A stretch of DNA of 64,000 nucleotides from Pontibacter pamirensis (GTDB lineage: Bacteria > Bacteroidota > Bacteroidia > Cytophagales > Hymenobacteraceae): the NCBI RefSeq assembly GCF_010015475.1, contig NZ_SSNI01000006.1:146525-210524 (forward strand), given 5' to 3'. The notes below the pieces were generated by a model. That model was not told where the DNA came from. It ran no database searches and saw only the letters and a program-made list of their open reading frames with translations. Positions 1 through 8,685 of this stretch are shown here, piece by piece; position 1 is the first letter of the stretch, and the number at the start of each line of letters is the position of its first letter. Both the position numbers and the translations under genes were made by a program.

Positions 1-44
1 CTGATCAAGGCAATACCACATTCATGCTTTATAGCGTCGCTCAT
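1..44 (-). CDS. purF: Amidophosphoribosyltransferase PurF, N-terminal fragment
   Basis: Only the first 14 codons lie in the window, reading off the left edge. They translate as MSDAIKHECGIALI. The HECGI stretch matches the N-terminal cysteine region of PurF, where the cysteine becomes the glutaminase nucleophile after removal of a short propeptide. PurF makes phosphoribosylamine from PRPP and glutamine, the first step of purine synthesis. The start lies 15 nt after the nuoN stop on the same strand, so it may be cotranscribed with the nuo genes. The identification rests on a very short but characteristic sequence. Confidence 0.65.
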   Translation of the reverse strand, partial: MSDAIKHECGIALI

Positions 45-59
45 GGGTGCTATTAAATT

Positions 60-1565
60 TTAAAGTGTCTGGGCCAGCAGTTGTTTCATCCAGTTTAGCA
101 GCAAGTCGGGTTTAAAAAACAGGACCAGCAGCGGCAAGGCAAACAGCGCAAGCAGCAGTTTATCTGACAGTGAAGTAACTAAATTTTCTTCTCTAAAATT
201 CCCTTTAAAGAAAAGGTAGTATGGTATCTTGATATAATAGAATAGCGCCACTCCCGTCAGTAAAACTCCGATGATCAATAAGGTCAGCAGGAGGGTATTT
301 CCACCCAGTGTGTAAGCCTCCCAAACATTACTGAAGATGAGCAGTTTCCCCATAAAGCCTGCCAGGGGCGGCAAACCAGTCAGCGACAGCAGGTACAGCA
401 GCGCCATAACGCCTATAAAAGGATAGGCGCGGCCAAGACCGGCAAAGTCCTCCAACTTCTGAACCTTGAAAGTATTCTCCGACAATTGCAGAAACAGGAA
501 AATACCAAAATTCATAAACAGCAGCACTGTGAGGTAAAACAGCACGCTCACTGTATAATCGGTGTTAAAAGCCAGCAGTCCCGTCAGCAGAAAACCGGCA
601 TGCGATACGGAGGAATAAGCGAGCAACCTGCGGGGTGTGTTTTGCCAGAGAGCTGTAAAGTTACCAATCACAAGCGTGGCGATGGCTGCAATACCCAGAA
701 ACAACTGCACATCAGCATAAGCCAGCTGGTTTTCAAAAGGCTTTACAAAGCGAAGTATCACAATAATACCCGCCATCTTAGGCCCGGTAGAGAACAGCGC
801 CACAACAGGGAGCGGCGCGCCCTGGTACACATCGGAAACCCAAAAATGAAAAGGCGCCGCTGATATTTTAAAGAAGAACCCGGCGAAGACAAGTACTGCC
901 GCCACCGTTACCAGCAGGGTGTTCGCCTGCAACAGCCCGATTCTGAATACTTCGGAAGAATAGTTAAGCGTGCCTGTCAGGCCGTAGAAAAAAGACATGC
1001 CATACAACATCACTCCTGCCGAAAGCGCACCGTACAAAATATACTTCAGGCCTGCCTCTACCGCACGCTTTTCATGTTTTAGGGTGAGGGTGAGGATATA
1101 GGAGGCAATAGAAACGGTTTCAATAGCCAGGAAGACCATGAGCAGGTTAACGGATTTGCCCATCAGGTTCAGCCCCAGCACCAGCATCAGGATGAGGGCA
1201 TAATATTCTCCTTTGCCTTGTTGCAAACGCTCCAGCGGCCTGTTCTGCAGGGAAAGCAGGATAGTAAATATACCTGCTGTACTAAAAAGTATACCTGCAT
1301 AACGCGCCAACCCGTCAGAAAGGAGCAGGTTCAGAAAGGGTTCGTCGCCGGAAGTATAGCCCCCTAAAATTTGCAGCAGCAACGAAGCGAACAAACCGGA
1401 GAGGGCCAGCCACGGCAGCAGTCGCTTTATAGTTGGAGACTTAAACAAATCCAGGGTAACGAGCAGCAGAAAGAAGATGGCCAGCAGCAGCTCGGGCAGC
1501 AAGGAACCTGCACCCGCTACAATGGCATCAATAGTTTCGGATAGATAGACTGCCTGCTCGTTCAC
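60..1565 (-). CDS. nuoN: NADH-quinone oxidoreductase subunit N
   Basis: This 501-aa polytopic membrane protein is the antiporter-like subunit N of complex I, which pumps protons as NADH electrons pass to menaquinone. It is hydrophobic throughout, with about 14 membrane segments. It carries the proton-antiporter family core, including a conserved glutamate in AIETVSIASYIL and a lysine in the FKISAAPFHFW helix. It is the last gene of the run H-I-J-K-L-M-N. The start codon is GTG and directly abuts the nuoM stop codon. No in-frame ATG follows within the first 100 codons, so GTG is very likely the true start and translation is probably coupled to nuoM. Confidence 0.95.
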   Translation of the reverse strand: MNEQAVYLSETIDAIVAGAGSLLPELLLAIFFLLLVTLDLFKSPTIKRLLPWLALSGLFASLLLQILGGYTSGDEPFLNLLLSDGLARYAGILFSTAGIFTILLSLQNRPLERLQQGKGEYYALILMLVLGLNLMGKSVNLLMVFLAIETVSIASYILTLTLKHEKRAVEAGLKYILYGALSAGVMLYGMSFFYGLTGTLNYSSEVFRIGLLQANTLLVTVAAVLVFAGFFFKISAAPFHFWVSDVYQGAPLPVVALFSTGPKMAGIIVILRFVKPFENQLAYADVQLFLGIAAIATLVIGNFTALWQNTPRRLLAYSSVSHAGFLLTGLLAFNTDYTVSVLFYLTVLLFMNFGIFLFLQLSENTFKVQKLEDFAGLGRAYPFIGVMALLYLLSLTGLPPLAGFMGKLLIFSNVWEAYTLGGNTLLLTLLIIGVLLTGVALFYYIKIPYYLFFKGNFREENLVTSLSDKLLLALFALPLLVLFFKPDLLLNWMKQLLAQTL

Positions 1566-3311
1566 TTAAGGTACAATGGTAGATAAAACGATATTCAGTT
1601 GCTCCTGCCCGTTTTGCAATACTAACTCCGAAAAGCCATTCACAGCTATACCTATTTTGTCCAGGAGAAGGTGAGGGAAAATACCGAAGAGCAGGGCCAG
1701 CAGTGTTAGGGGCACAAGCATCAGGTACTCCCGGGTATTTAGATCAGTAATAACGGCGCTTTCGCGCAACTCTGGGAACATCCAGAACTTGCCGAAGAAC
1801 ATGCGCTGCAGCGCCCACAGGTAATACGCCGCTGCTAATAATAAGCCAAACACGGCAACAATAGTGAGCCAGCGGGGCAGCATGCCCGTAGCCTCAGGTG
1901 CACTAAATCCTCCTATCAATACCAGTAGCTCGGCTATAAACCCGGAAAAGCCCGGCAAACCCAAAGAGGCAAAAAAAGCGATAACTACAAACGTAGTATA
2001 GGCAGGCATCACGTTAGCTAAGCCTCTGAAATTTTGTATCATACGGTCATGCGCCCGGTCATATATCACCCCTACCACCAGGAAGAGCATTGCAGAGATA
2101 ATACCGTGGCTAAACATCATGTAAACAGCGCCATTCACCCCCTCTGTTGTGAGTGAGGCCAGGCCCAGCAGCACAAAGCCCATGTGCGACACCGACGAAT
2201 AGGCAATCAGCTTTTTCAGGTCGTTCATGGCCAGGGCGTTGAGGGCACCATAGATGATGGACAGCACTCCCAGACCGCCCACCAGCACCGAGAAATAAGT
2301 TGCGGCATCTGGGAAGACTGGGTATACAATGCGGATAAGGCCGTATCCACCTACTTTTAGTAGTATAGCAGCCAGCAGTACAGAAATAGGCGTTGGCGCC
2401 TCTACGTGTGCATCGGGTAGCCACGTATGCACCGGCACCACCGGCACTTTGATGGCAAAACCGGCCAGCAACAGCAGGAAAGCGATAAAACGTACCGGCA
2501 GGTCCCACAGCGTTATCCGCGACATAACATGCAGGAGACTGTCAGGCAGAAAATTAGCGGCCTCCATCATGGCCGGAATACTGAAGGTGTGTACCATTTG
2601 CTGTGTGCTGATGGTGTTTTGCTGCAGCATCTGCTGCACCTGCCGTATTACTTCAGGGGAGGCAGCCATACCACGCTCCAGCAGCCCCAACTGCCTTGCT
2701 GTCGCAGCCGGGTCAATCACCGAAGTATACAACCCAATCATAACTATCAGGATAAAAAGGGAGCCAACCAAGGTATAAATAAAGAACTTAATGGCTGCAT
2801 ATTCCCGCCTGGGGCCACCCCAGATACCGATAAGGAAGTACATCGGCAGCAGCATAAATTCAAAAAAGAGGTAGAACAGGAAAAAATCTAGGGCCAAAAA
2901 ACACCCCATCACGCTGGTAAGCAACAGCAGGTAAAGCAGGAAATATCCTTTTACTTTGCTGGTAATTGTCCAGGAGGAGATAATACCAATAACCCCGACA
3001 ATGCCAGTGAGCAGCACCATACTGATGCTGATGCCGTCTACCCCTAAGAAATACTCAATCTGAAAGAGGCCCAGGTTGCCGAGTGCAAAGCCAATCCAGT
3101 TGAGCTTTTCCACAAACTGGTATCCCTGCTGCCCATTTGCGAAGGCAACACCATCAAAACGGAGGTATAAAAAAACAGCCAGCCCCATCTGCACCAAAGT
3201 CCCCAAAAGCGCTACTGCCTTTATCGGCCTGTGCAGGTGCGCAGGCATCACCAGCACAACTAGCGCCGCCAGCAAAGGTGTAAAAATGAGACTACTGAGT
3301 ATAAAATCCAT
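1566..3311 (-). CDS. nuoM: NADH-quinone oxidoreductase subunit M
   Basis: This 581-aa antiporter-like subunit M belongs to the complex I membrane arm. It contains the family hallmarks: the glutamate-bearing helix LFYLFFEFMLLPMYFLIG, and the later FAIKVPVVPVHTWLPDAH segment with a conserved lysine and the HTWLPDAH motif typical of NuoM/NuoL. About 14 membrane segments are apparent. The ATG at 3311 is preferred over an immediately preceding TTG. A loop of about 60 residues between the early core helices (around residues 200-265) is rich in Gln and Met. It is longer than I would expect for proteobacterial NuoM and may be a lineage feature. The gene follows nuoL after 109 nt. Confidence 0.96.
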   Translation of the reverse strand: MDFILSSLIFTPLLAALVVLVMPAHLHRPIKAVALLGTLVQMGLAVFLYLRFDGVAFANGQQGYQFVEKLNWIGFALGNLGLFQIEYFLGVDGISISMVLLTGIVGVIGIISSWTITSKVKGYFLLYLLLLTSVMGCFLALDFFLFYLFFEFMLLPMYFLIGIWGGPRREYAAIKFFIYTLVGSLFILIVMIGLYTSVIDPAATARQLGLLERGMAASPEVIRQVQQMLQQNTISTQQMVHTFSIPAMMEAANFLPDSLLHVMSRITLWDLPVRFIAFLLLLAGFAIKVPVVPVHTWLPDAHVEAPTPISVLLAAILLKVGGYGLIRIVYPVFPDAATYFSVLVGGLGVLSIIYGALNALAMNDLKKLIAYSSVSHMGFVLLGLASLTTEGVNGAVYMMFSHGIISAMLFLVVGVIYDRAHDRMIQNFRGLANVMPAYTTFVVIAFFASLGLPGFSGFIAELLVLIGGFSAPEATGMLPRWLTIVAVFGLLLAAAYYLWALQRMFFGKFWMFPELRESAVITDLNTREYLMLVPLTLLALLFGIFPHLLLDKIGIAVNGFSELVLQNGQEQLNIVLSTIVP

Positions 3312-3420
3312 CAATATGTATAGACACTTGTATTAAGATGCAGGATGTAAGACAATCAGCATCCTTATATTTCTAAAATCTGTTAAGCTCCTCCTTGTAT
3401 TGCACTCGCGAAATTAACCA

Positions 3421-5607
3421 TCAAAACACGAGGATGTATAGTATAAATAAAATAAATCCGAAGAGAGAGTAAGCGTAGTAAGACTGCACCTTTCCATTTT
3501 GCAAGCCACGCCCAACACTGCCAAGTAATTTGGAGGCGGCACCCACCAGCCATACCAGGCCATCCACCACAAACCTGTCGAAGCCTGCTATCACTTTTGC
3601 AAACACCACCAGCCATTTACTGCCATAGTTCAGGGTATAGTCTATCACACGTTTATCTATCCGGTACAGGCTGCGGGCCAGTAGCAAGGTTGGCTTCACA
3701 AAAGCATTGGCATAGAACTGGTCGAGGTAAAAGTGGTTGTAAGACATCCTGGCAAAAGCACGCTGCGGATGCTCCTGCAGCAAATCCTCGTCTGATTTGT
3801 TTCTGTACCTGCCAATAGCCAGCCCTATACCAGCCACCCCTAACAGTGCAGAGAGCACACCAATCACTAAATGGGCAGTATGATTTGCCTCGTCCTGTGC
3901 TACTACTGCCTGCAGCAGGTTATCTGCCAGCAAGGCGCCACCTGTTGTAAGTCTTTCCAGGCCGATGCCCTGCATCACCCAGCTGCTGCTGAAGCTGAAC
4001 GGGTTCAGGGAAAAGAAAACGCCTAGAGAAAGTATCGCCAATAACACCACCGGCACAGCCAGCACGCGCTCCAGCTCCTGCCCCGCCGATACCCGCAGTT
4101 CCCGCACATCGAACGGCAGTCTGAAACTCCCGAAGAACATAAACCACATGTGCCGGCCCATGTAATAAGCCGTCAGCAACACCACCGTAAAACCGATAAC
4201 CGGGACGATGTAATAGAAGTTGCTGCCATTGGCGCTCATGGCCTGTGCCCAGGCCCAACTACCGGACAGAATAGCATCTTTGGAAAGAAAGCCGGAGAAC
4301 AGCGGCAAACCTACCAGGGCTGCAGCAGCCAGCAGGTAGGTATAAAATGTCAGCGGCATTACTTTCCGCAGGCCGCCCATGTTCCGAATATCCTGCGGGT
4401 CTATACTTTTCGGCTGATGCGTGTGGTGCAGGCCGCGGTGCATGGCATGTATAATAATACCGGCGTTGAGAAAAAGTGCTGCTTTGAAAAAAGCGTGTGT
4501 GGTGAGGTGGAAGAGCGAGGCATCGTGTGCGCCCGTGCCCATACCCATCACCATATACCCTAACTGCGAGATGGTAGAGAACGCCAGCACCCCTTTGATA
4601 TCATATTGCGTGAAGGCTGCAACAGCGCCCAGCAAAGCGGTGATAGCACCTATGATAGCAATAACAGTGAGCGCTTCTACAGTAAAAAAGGCGTAGCAGC
4701 GGGCCAGCAGGTATACACCAGCCGCTACCATGGTGGCGGCGTGGATGAGGGCAGAAACAGGTGTAGGGCCCTGCATGGCATCCGGCAACCATACCTGCAG
4801 CGGAAACTGCGCCGATTTGCCCACACAGCCCATAAACAAGCCTAAACCAGCGAGCGTCAGCAGCGCCGGCCCCATCTCTACCCGCCACTGCTGTCCGTTC
4901 AGGATGTAAGAAACCGCAAAGTATTCTTCTGTCCAGTTGCCTGCGCCTATTAGAGCACGCAAGGCCTCTAAGTCGAAAGTACGGAAGTAGGTGTAGAAAG
5001 CGAAGAGTCCCAGCAATAAGCCGATGTCTCCTACCCTATTCACCAGAAAAGCCTTTTTGTTTGCCGCAGTGGCGGCAGGCCGGGTAAACCAGAAACCAAT
5101 CAGCAGGTAAGAAGACAGGCCCACTAGTTCCCAGAACATGAAAAGCAGCAGCAGGTTATCCACCAACACTATGCCCAGCATGCTGAACGTGAACAACCCC
5201 AGGTAAGCAAAGTATCGGCTGTAGCCCCTGTCGCCGTGCATGTAGCCTATAGAGAACAGCTGCACCAGCGTGGAGATAAACGTGACGACAACCAACATCA
5301 GCACGGTGAGGTTATCTATTAATATGCCTGCCGTAAAATCAGCCAAAGTACCGCCTACCGACGCCATACTAAACCACACGGTGCGGCTATGGAAGGTGGC
5401 GGTGTTCCAGGTCTGCGTGAAGAGCCACACCGACAAGGCAAAGGAAAGCGCAGAAATACCTACTGCCAGCCAGTCGCCGCGGCGGGGCAGGCGCCTGCCG
5501 AAGAAGAACAGAACAAGGAAAGCCAACAGGGGCAGCAGGAGCACCGCTAGTGCGAGCGTGGTTTGCGCTGTGCCCGGCAGTGGGTTTAGAAGTGAGGTTA
5601 GCTCCAA
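3421..5607 (-). CDS. nuoL: NADH-quinone oxidoreductase subunit L
   Basis: This 728-aa protein is subunit L, the distal antiporter-like subunit of complex I that carries the long lateral helix. It shows the conserved FMFWELVGLSSYLLIGFW helix and the GKSAQFPLQVWLPDAMQGPT segment (conserved lysine plus WLPDAM), followed by the C-terminal extension and a final membrane anchor. The start is a TTG codon 9 nt after the nuoK stop. The next in-frame Met is about 80 codons inside, so the TTG start is the reasonable choice. Length and order fit the family. Confidence 0.96.
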   Translation of the reverse strand: MELTSLLNPLPGTAQTTLALAVLLLPLLAFLVLFFFGRRLPRRGDWLAVGISALSFALSVWLFTQTWNTATFHSRTVWFSMASVGGTLADFTAGILIDNLTVLMLVVVTFISTLVQLFSIGYMHGDRGYSRYFAYLGLFTFSMLGIVLVDNLLLLFMFWELVGLSSYLLIGFWFTRPAATAANKKAFLVNRVGDIGLLLGLFAFYTYFRTFDLEALRALIGAGNWTEEYFAVSYILNGQQWRVEMGPALLTLAGLGLFMGCVGKSAQFPLQVWLPDAMQGPTPVSALIHAATMVAAGVYLLARCYAFFTVEALTVIAIIGAITALLGAVAAFTQYDIKGVLAFSTISQLGYMVMGMGTGAHDASLFHLTTHAFFKAALFLNAGIIIHAMHRGLHHTHQPKSIDPQDIRNMGGLRKVMPLTFYTYLLAAAALVGLPLFSGFLSKDAILSGSWAWAQAMSANGSNFYYIVPVIGFTVVLLTAYYMGRHMWFMFFGSFRLPFDVRELRVSAGQELERVLAVPVVLLAILSLGVFFSLNPFSFSSSWVMQGIGLERLTTGGALLADNLLQAVVAQDEANHTAHLVIGVLSALLGVAGIGLAIGRYRNKSDEDLLQEHPQRAFARMSYNHFYLDQFYANAFVKPTLLLARSLYRIDKRVIDYTLNYGSKWLVVFAKVIAGFDRFVVDGLVWLVGAASKLLGSVGRGLQNGKVQSYYAYSLFGFILFILYILVF

Positions 5608-5616
5608 CGTGTCCCT

Positions 5617-5928
5617 TTATTTGCTTAGGTGATTAACTTGATTCAGGTTGGCCGTTTTAAAGAGCTGGTACACCCGCAGCACAATAGCCAGGGCGACAGC
5701 AGCCTCGGCGGCAGCCACCACCATCACAAACAGCGAAAACAACTGCCCCTGCAGAAGCAGTGGGTCAAAGCGGCTGAAAGCAACCAGGTTCAGGTTGGCG
5801 GCGTTGAAAATAAGTTCTATTCCCATCAGCACCACCACCGCATGCCGCTTTGTGATAACGGCCAGTACACCCAGGCTGAAAAGCAGGGCGCTCAAAATCA
5901 GGATATGTTCTAAGGGTACTCCCTCCAT
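5617..5928 (-). CDS. nuoK: NADH-quinone oxidoreductase subunit K
   Basis: This 103-aa protein with three membrane helices is subunit K of complex I. It keeps the two conserved membrane glutamates, one in LMGIELIFNAANLNL and one in the VAAAEAAVALAI helix, which belong to the proton-transfer chain. The size is normal for the family. It starts with ATG 2 nt after the nuoJ stop and is followed by nuoL after 9 nt, a tight operon arrangement. Confidence 0.96.
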   Translation of the reverse strand: MEGVPLEHILILSALLFSLGVLAVITKRHAVVVLMGIELIFNAANLNLVAFSRFDPLLLQGQLFSLFVMVVAAAEAAVALAIVLRVYQLFKTANLNQVNHLSK

Positions 5929-5930
5929 TT

Positions 5931-6443
5931 CTATACTTTCTGTTTATCAGTGGCAATATAAGCGGCACCCATCAGAGCAATGAGCAGGAGCAGCGAGGCA
6001 ACTTCAAAAGGCACCACAAAATCCGTCATCAGCTTGATACCGATGGTATGTACCGTGCTTTTCTCCGGCCCCAGCACATCCGCATCAGCCGTTTGCAGCC
6101 AGGGGAGCATGTGGAGGTTCGCATGCAAAATGGTATAGCACAGGCCAACAATCAACAAAAACGTAATCACCGTACCCCACACCTTGTTCACACTCTCCGA
6201 CATTACCGACTGGTCGTGCACGCGGCTGCTCAGCATGACACCAAACAGAATCAGCACCAGCACGCCCCCCACATAAACCATCAGTTGTGTGACTGCCACG
6301 AAATCAGCGTACAGCAGCACATATATACCGGCTACGCTCAGCAATGTCACCAGCAGCGAAAAGCCAGCATACAGCAGGTTCCGCGTCAGCACCATATATG
6401 CCCCTGAAAGTACCGCCAGTAAGGCGAAAATGTAGAAAAGCAT
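5931..6443 (-). CDS. nuoJ: NADH-quinone oxidoreductase subunit J
   Basis: This 170-aa protein has five predicted membrane helices and is subunit J of complex I. It includes the region around YVGGVLVLILFGVML that contains the pi-bulge helix linking quinone reduction to proton pumping in the family. The start is ATG. Upstream, the 159-nt gap to nuoI contains the long hairpin described separately. Downstream, nuoK begins almost directly. Length is normal. Confidence 0.95.
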   Translation of the reverse strand: MLFYIFALLAVLSGAYMVLTRNLLYAGFSLLVTLLSVAGIYVLLYADFVAVTQLMVYVGGVLVLILFGVMLSSRVHDQSVMSESVNKVWGTVITFLLIVGLCYTILHANLHMLPWLQTADADVLGPEKSTVHTIGIKLMTDFVVPFEVASLLLLIALMGAAYIATDKQKV

Positions 6444-6504
6444 GCTGTTTAATTATCAGTTAACTTGGATTAAGACCAGTATAAAGTTTAATTACAAATT
6501 GCTC

Positions 6505-6599
6505 CAAAGACCTCGCAGTGTGCGCAGCTCCTGTGAGCGTCTGGTTGCTTCGTAGCAAATAAGACACTCACAGGTCTGGAAGACGCTGTGAGGTCTTTG
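6505..6599. repeat. 95-bp imperfect palindrome in the nuoI-nuoJ gap
   Basis: The outer arms CAAAGACCTC (6505-6514) and GAGGTCTTTG (6590-6599) are perfectly complementary. Inner arms CCTGTGAG (6530-6537) and CTCACAGG (6567-6574) share the same centre near 6552. The tip TTGCT/AGCAA (6545-6549/6554-6558) closes on a TCGT loop. Much of the remaining sequence also pairs, so the whole gap could fold as one hairpin in DNA or mRNA. It has no T-run and is unlikely to be a simple terminator. It resembles a REP- or MITE-like palindromic element. I did not recognise a second copy in this window. Confidence 0.75.
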
Positions 6600-6602
6600 C
6601 GT

Positions 6603-7220
6603 CTATCCCTGCTGTTTTCTTGCGGCCAATGCAGCCGCCTTCGCCGCTGCCATTTCCTCTTGTTGCTTTTCAAACAGTAGCTGCTTCTCCTGTGCCTGCT
6701 CCGGAGATAAGTCAGTGAAGTGGTAAATCATGTTCTTAATATTCACTTCGCTGAAATCATATACCGGCGTCATGGTGAGGCAGTCGGTCGGGCAAACGGT
6801 GGTGCAGAGGCCGCAGTAGCAGCACTTGGCCATGTCGATGTCGAATACCGGCGCATACAGGCGCTTTTTTGTTCCGTCTGAGGTCACACCAATGTCTTCT
6901 GTTGCTTTCACCGACTCAATAGTGATGCAGTTGACCGGGCATACTTTGGCGCAAAGGTCACATACAATGCAATCCTCTATCTCGTTGTGCAGGCGGTAAC
7001 GGCCGTTGTCTGGCACGGGCAGCGCTTCGTACGGATACGTGAGCGTGGCCAGGCCATCCGGCTGCTTAAAGTAACTGTCGTCCGTCACATATACCGGTTT
7101 GCGGCGTTTGTTTGCGTTTGCAAGGTGGCGTAACGTCAGGCGTGCACCACTCACCAGCGACTTCACGGCCTGCCAGAATCCGGTTTTATGTTTATATGCT
7201 TCTTTCTTTATTGTTTCCAT
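6603..7220 (-). CDS. nuoI: NADH-quinone oxidoreductase subunit I (two 4Fe-4S ferredoxin)
   Basis: This 205-aa protein is subunit I of complex I, carrying clusters N6a and N6b on the way to quinone. Two complete CxxCxxCxxxCP motifs are visible: CIVCDLCAKVCP and CCYCGLCTTVCP. After the ferredoxin domain comes a charged, Ala/Gln/Lys-rich tail of about 35 residues that could form a helix and is not part of the core fold. The gene lies 205 nt downstream of nuoH and 159 nt upstream of nuoJ, unusually loose spacing for a nuo operon. The start is ATG at 7220. Confidence 0.95.
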   Translation of the reverse strand: METIKKEAYKHKTGFWQAVKSLVSGARLTLRHLANANKRRKPVYVTDDSYFKQPDGLATLTYPYEALPVPDNGRYRLHNEIEDCIVCDLCAKVCPVNCITIESVKATEDIGVTSDGTKKRLYAPVFDIDMAKCCYCGLCTTVCPTDCLTMTPVYDFSEVNIKNMIYHFTDLSPEQAQEKQLLFEKQQEEMAAAKAAALAARKQQG

Positions 7221-7425
7221 ATACTTCTACCGCAAGATGTCACCTTGTCGGAAAATAAGTAAGCTTTCATATGTGAAATCTTACTTTTATACTACAGCAA
7301 CGCAAGTTGAAAACCTGCATCATCTAAAACCACAAGATGAAATCCTGCGGCTGAGATGAGAAAAAAATTATTTATGCTAGCTCCATCTATTTCAACTCTT
7401 TAACCCTCTAACTTTCTAACACATA

Positions 7426-8535
7426 CTATATCATCAGTAACCGCCATATACCTGCTAGCAGCACAATTACCAGGGCTACCGGTGTGAGTACTTTCCAGCA
7501 CAGGTGCATGAGTTGGTCCACGCGAAGGCGCGGGTATGTCCAGCGGGCCCAAAGTTGCACGAATAGCAGCACAAAAGTTTTGGAAATTAACCAGAAGGCT
7601 GCCCACAGGTTCCCGGAAATTTCACCTATCGTGCCGGTAGTCCAGTTAGCAAGGGCTATAGAGCCAATGTTCGGTAAAGGTGTGTTCCAACTGCCCAGGA
7701 AAAGGATAACTGCCACCAGGCTTACCAATACCATCATACTATATTCTGCCAGGAACAGCACCGCAAAGCGGAAGCCGGAGTATTCCACGTGGAAACCCGC
7801 CACCAGTTCCGACTCTGCCTCTGGTATATCAAAGGGAGCCCGGTTACTCTCTGCCAGCGATGCAATAAAGTATATCACAAAAGCCACTAACAGCATGGGA
7901 GCCCGGAAAATGTTCCAGGTAGTGATGCCTCCGATGTTGGTCGTATCAATGCCCAATGCTTGAATTCCGAACAGCCAGTTCGTTTCGTAGCCCATTCCCG
8001 GAAACGCGTTCATGAGCACGCCCTGCTGGTAACTGATTTCCTGGAAATCCAGTGACTGGCATACCATGACAGCCGACAGAATAGCAAGGCCAGCCGGAAT
8101 TTCATAAGACACAATCTGCGCCACGGAGCGCATCGCCCCCAGCATGGCATACTTGTTATTTGAGCCCCAGCCTGCCATCAGCAACCCAATCACATCCAGC
8201 GAAATGATAGCCAGCAGGTAAAACACACCGATGCCAATACCCGCAGGCACCAAGGTAGGTGAGATAGGTATCACTGCAAAGCCAGCGAAAACAGCAGCAA
8301 AAATAAGAATGGGTGCCAGTTTAAAAAGGCCTTTATCAGCCAGGGCAGGCACAATATCTTCTTTCTGCAGCAGCTTGAGCACATCCAGCACCGCCTGCAG
8401 CGAGCCATACGGACCCGCCTCGGTTGGTCCCAGACGGTCCTGCATAAAGGCCGCCACCTTCCGCTCTGCATACGCCAGCACAATTACCACTCCGAGTAAG
8501 AGCATAAGTGTCAGCAGGAAAGCGATCATAGGCAT
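7426..8535 (-). CDS. nuoH: NADH-quinone oxidoreductase subunit H
   Basis: This 369-aa protein with about eight membrane helices is subunit H, which forms much of the quinone chamber of complex I. It has the conserved AYAERKVAAFMQDRLGP segment near the N-terminus and ESNRAPFDIPEAESELVAG in the middle, both diagnostic of NuoH. It is the first nuo gene of this cluster. Upstream lies glycerate kinase on the same strand, not nuoG, so subunits A-G must be encoded elsewhere. A perfect -7 promoter element lies about 20 nt upstream. Confidence 0.96.
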   Translation of the reverse strand: MPMIAFLLTLMLLLGVVIVLAYAERKVAAFMQDRLGPTEAGPYGSLQAVLDVLKLLQKEDIVPALADKGLFKLAPILIFAAVFAGFAVIPISPTLVPAGIGIGVFYLLAIISLDVIGLLMAGWGSNNKYAMLGAMRSVAQIVSYEIPAGLAILSAVMVCQSLDFQEISYQQGVLMNAFPGMGYETNWLFGIQALGIDTTNIGGITTWNIFRAPMLLVAFVIYFIASLAESNRAPFDIPEAESELVAGFHVEYSGFRFAVLFLAEYSMMVLVSLVAVILFLGSWNTPLPNIGSIALANWTTGTIGEISGNLWAAFWLISKTFVLLFVQLWARWTYPRLRVDQLMHLCWKVLTPVALVIVLLAGIWRLLMI

Positions 8536-8554
8536 TCTGGTTGTGTTAAGAAAG

Positions 8555-8562
8555 CAAAGTTA
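8555..8562 (-). promoter_or_regulatory. Candidate -7 element upstream of nuoH
   Basis: On the minus strand this reads TAACTTTG, a full match to the Bacteroidota -7 consensus TAnnTTTG, ending about 19 nt before the nuoH ATG. I see no clear TTTG -33 box 19-21 nt further upstream. Support is therefore partial: the position fits a promoter that starts the nuoH-N unit. Confidence 0.35.
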
Positions 8563-8685
8563 GGAGTTAATATGCGAATGTGCTAATAAGCAGGTGTGGT
8601 AATTGAGATTGTGAGAATGTGAAGAGACAGCAAAAGTGCAGGAGAAGCACAACATAAGTGGCCTTGCTCATGTTACCGAAAGCCT

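Noticed and set aside
3597..4888. Several open frames opposite or within nuoL
   Set aside because: Their translations are unlike known proteins and follow the codon pattern of nuoL in other frames.
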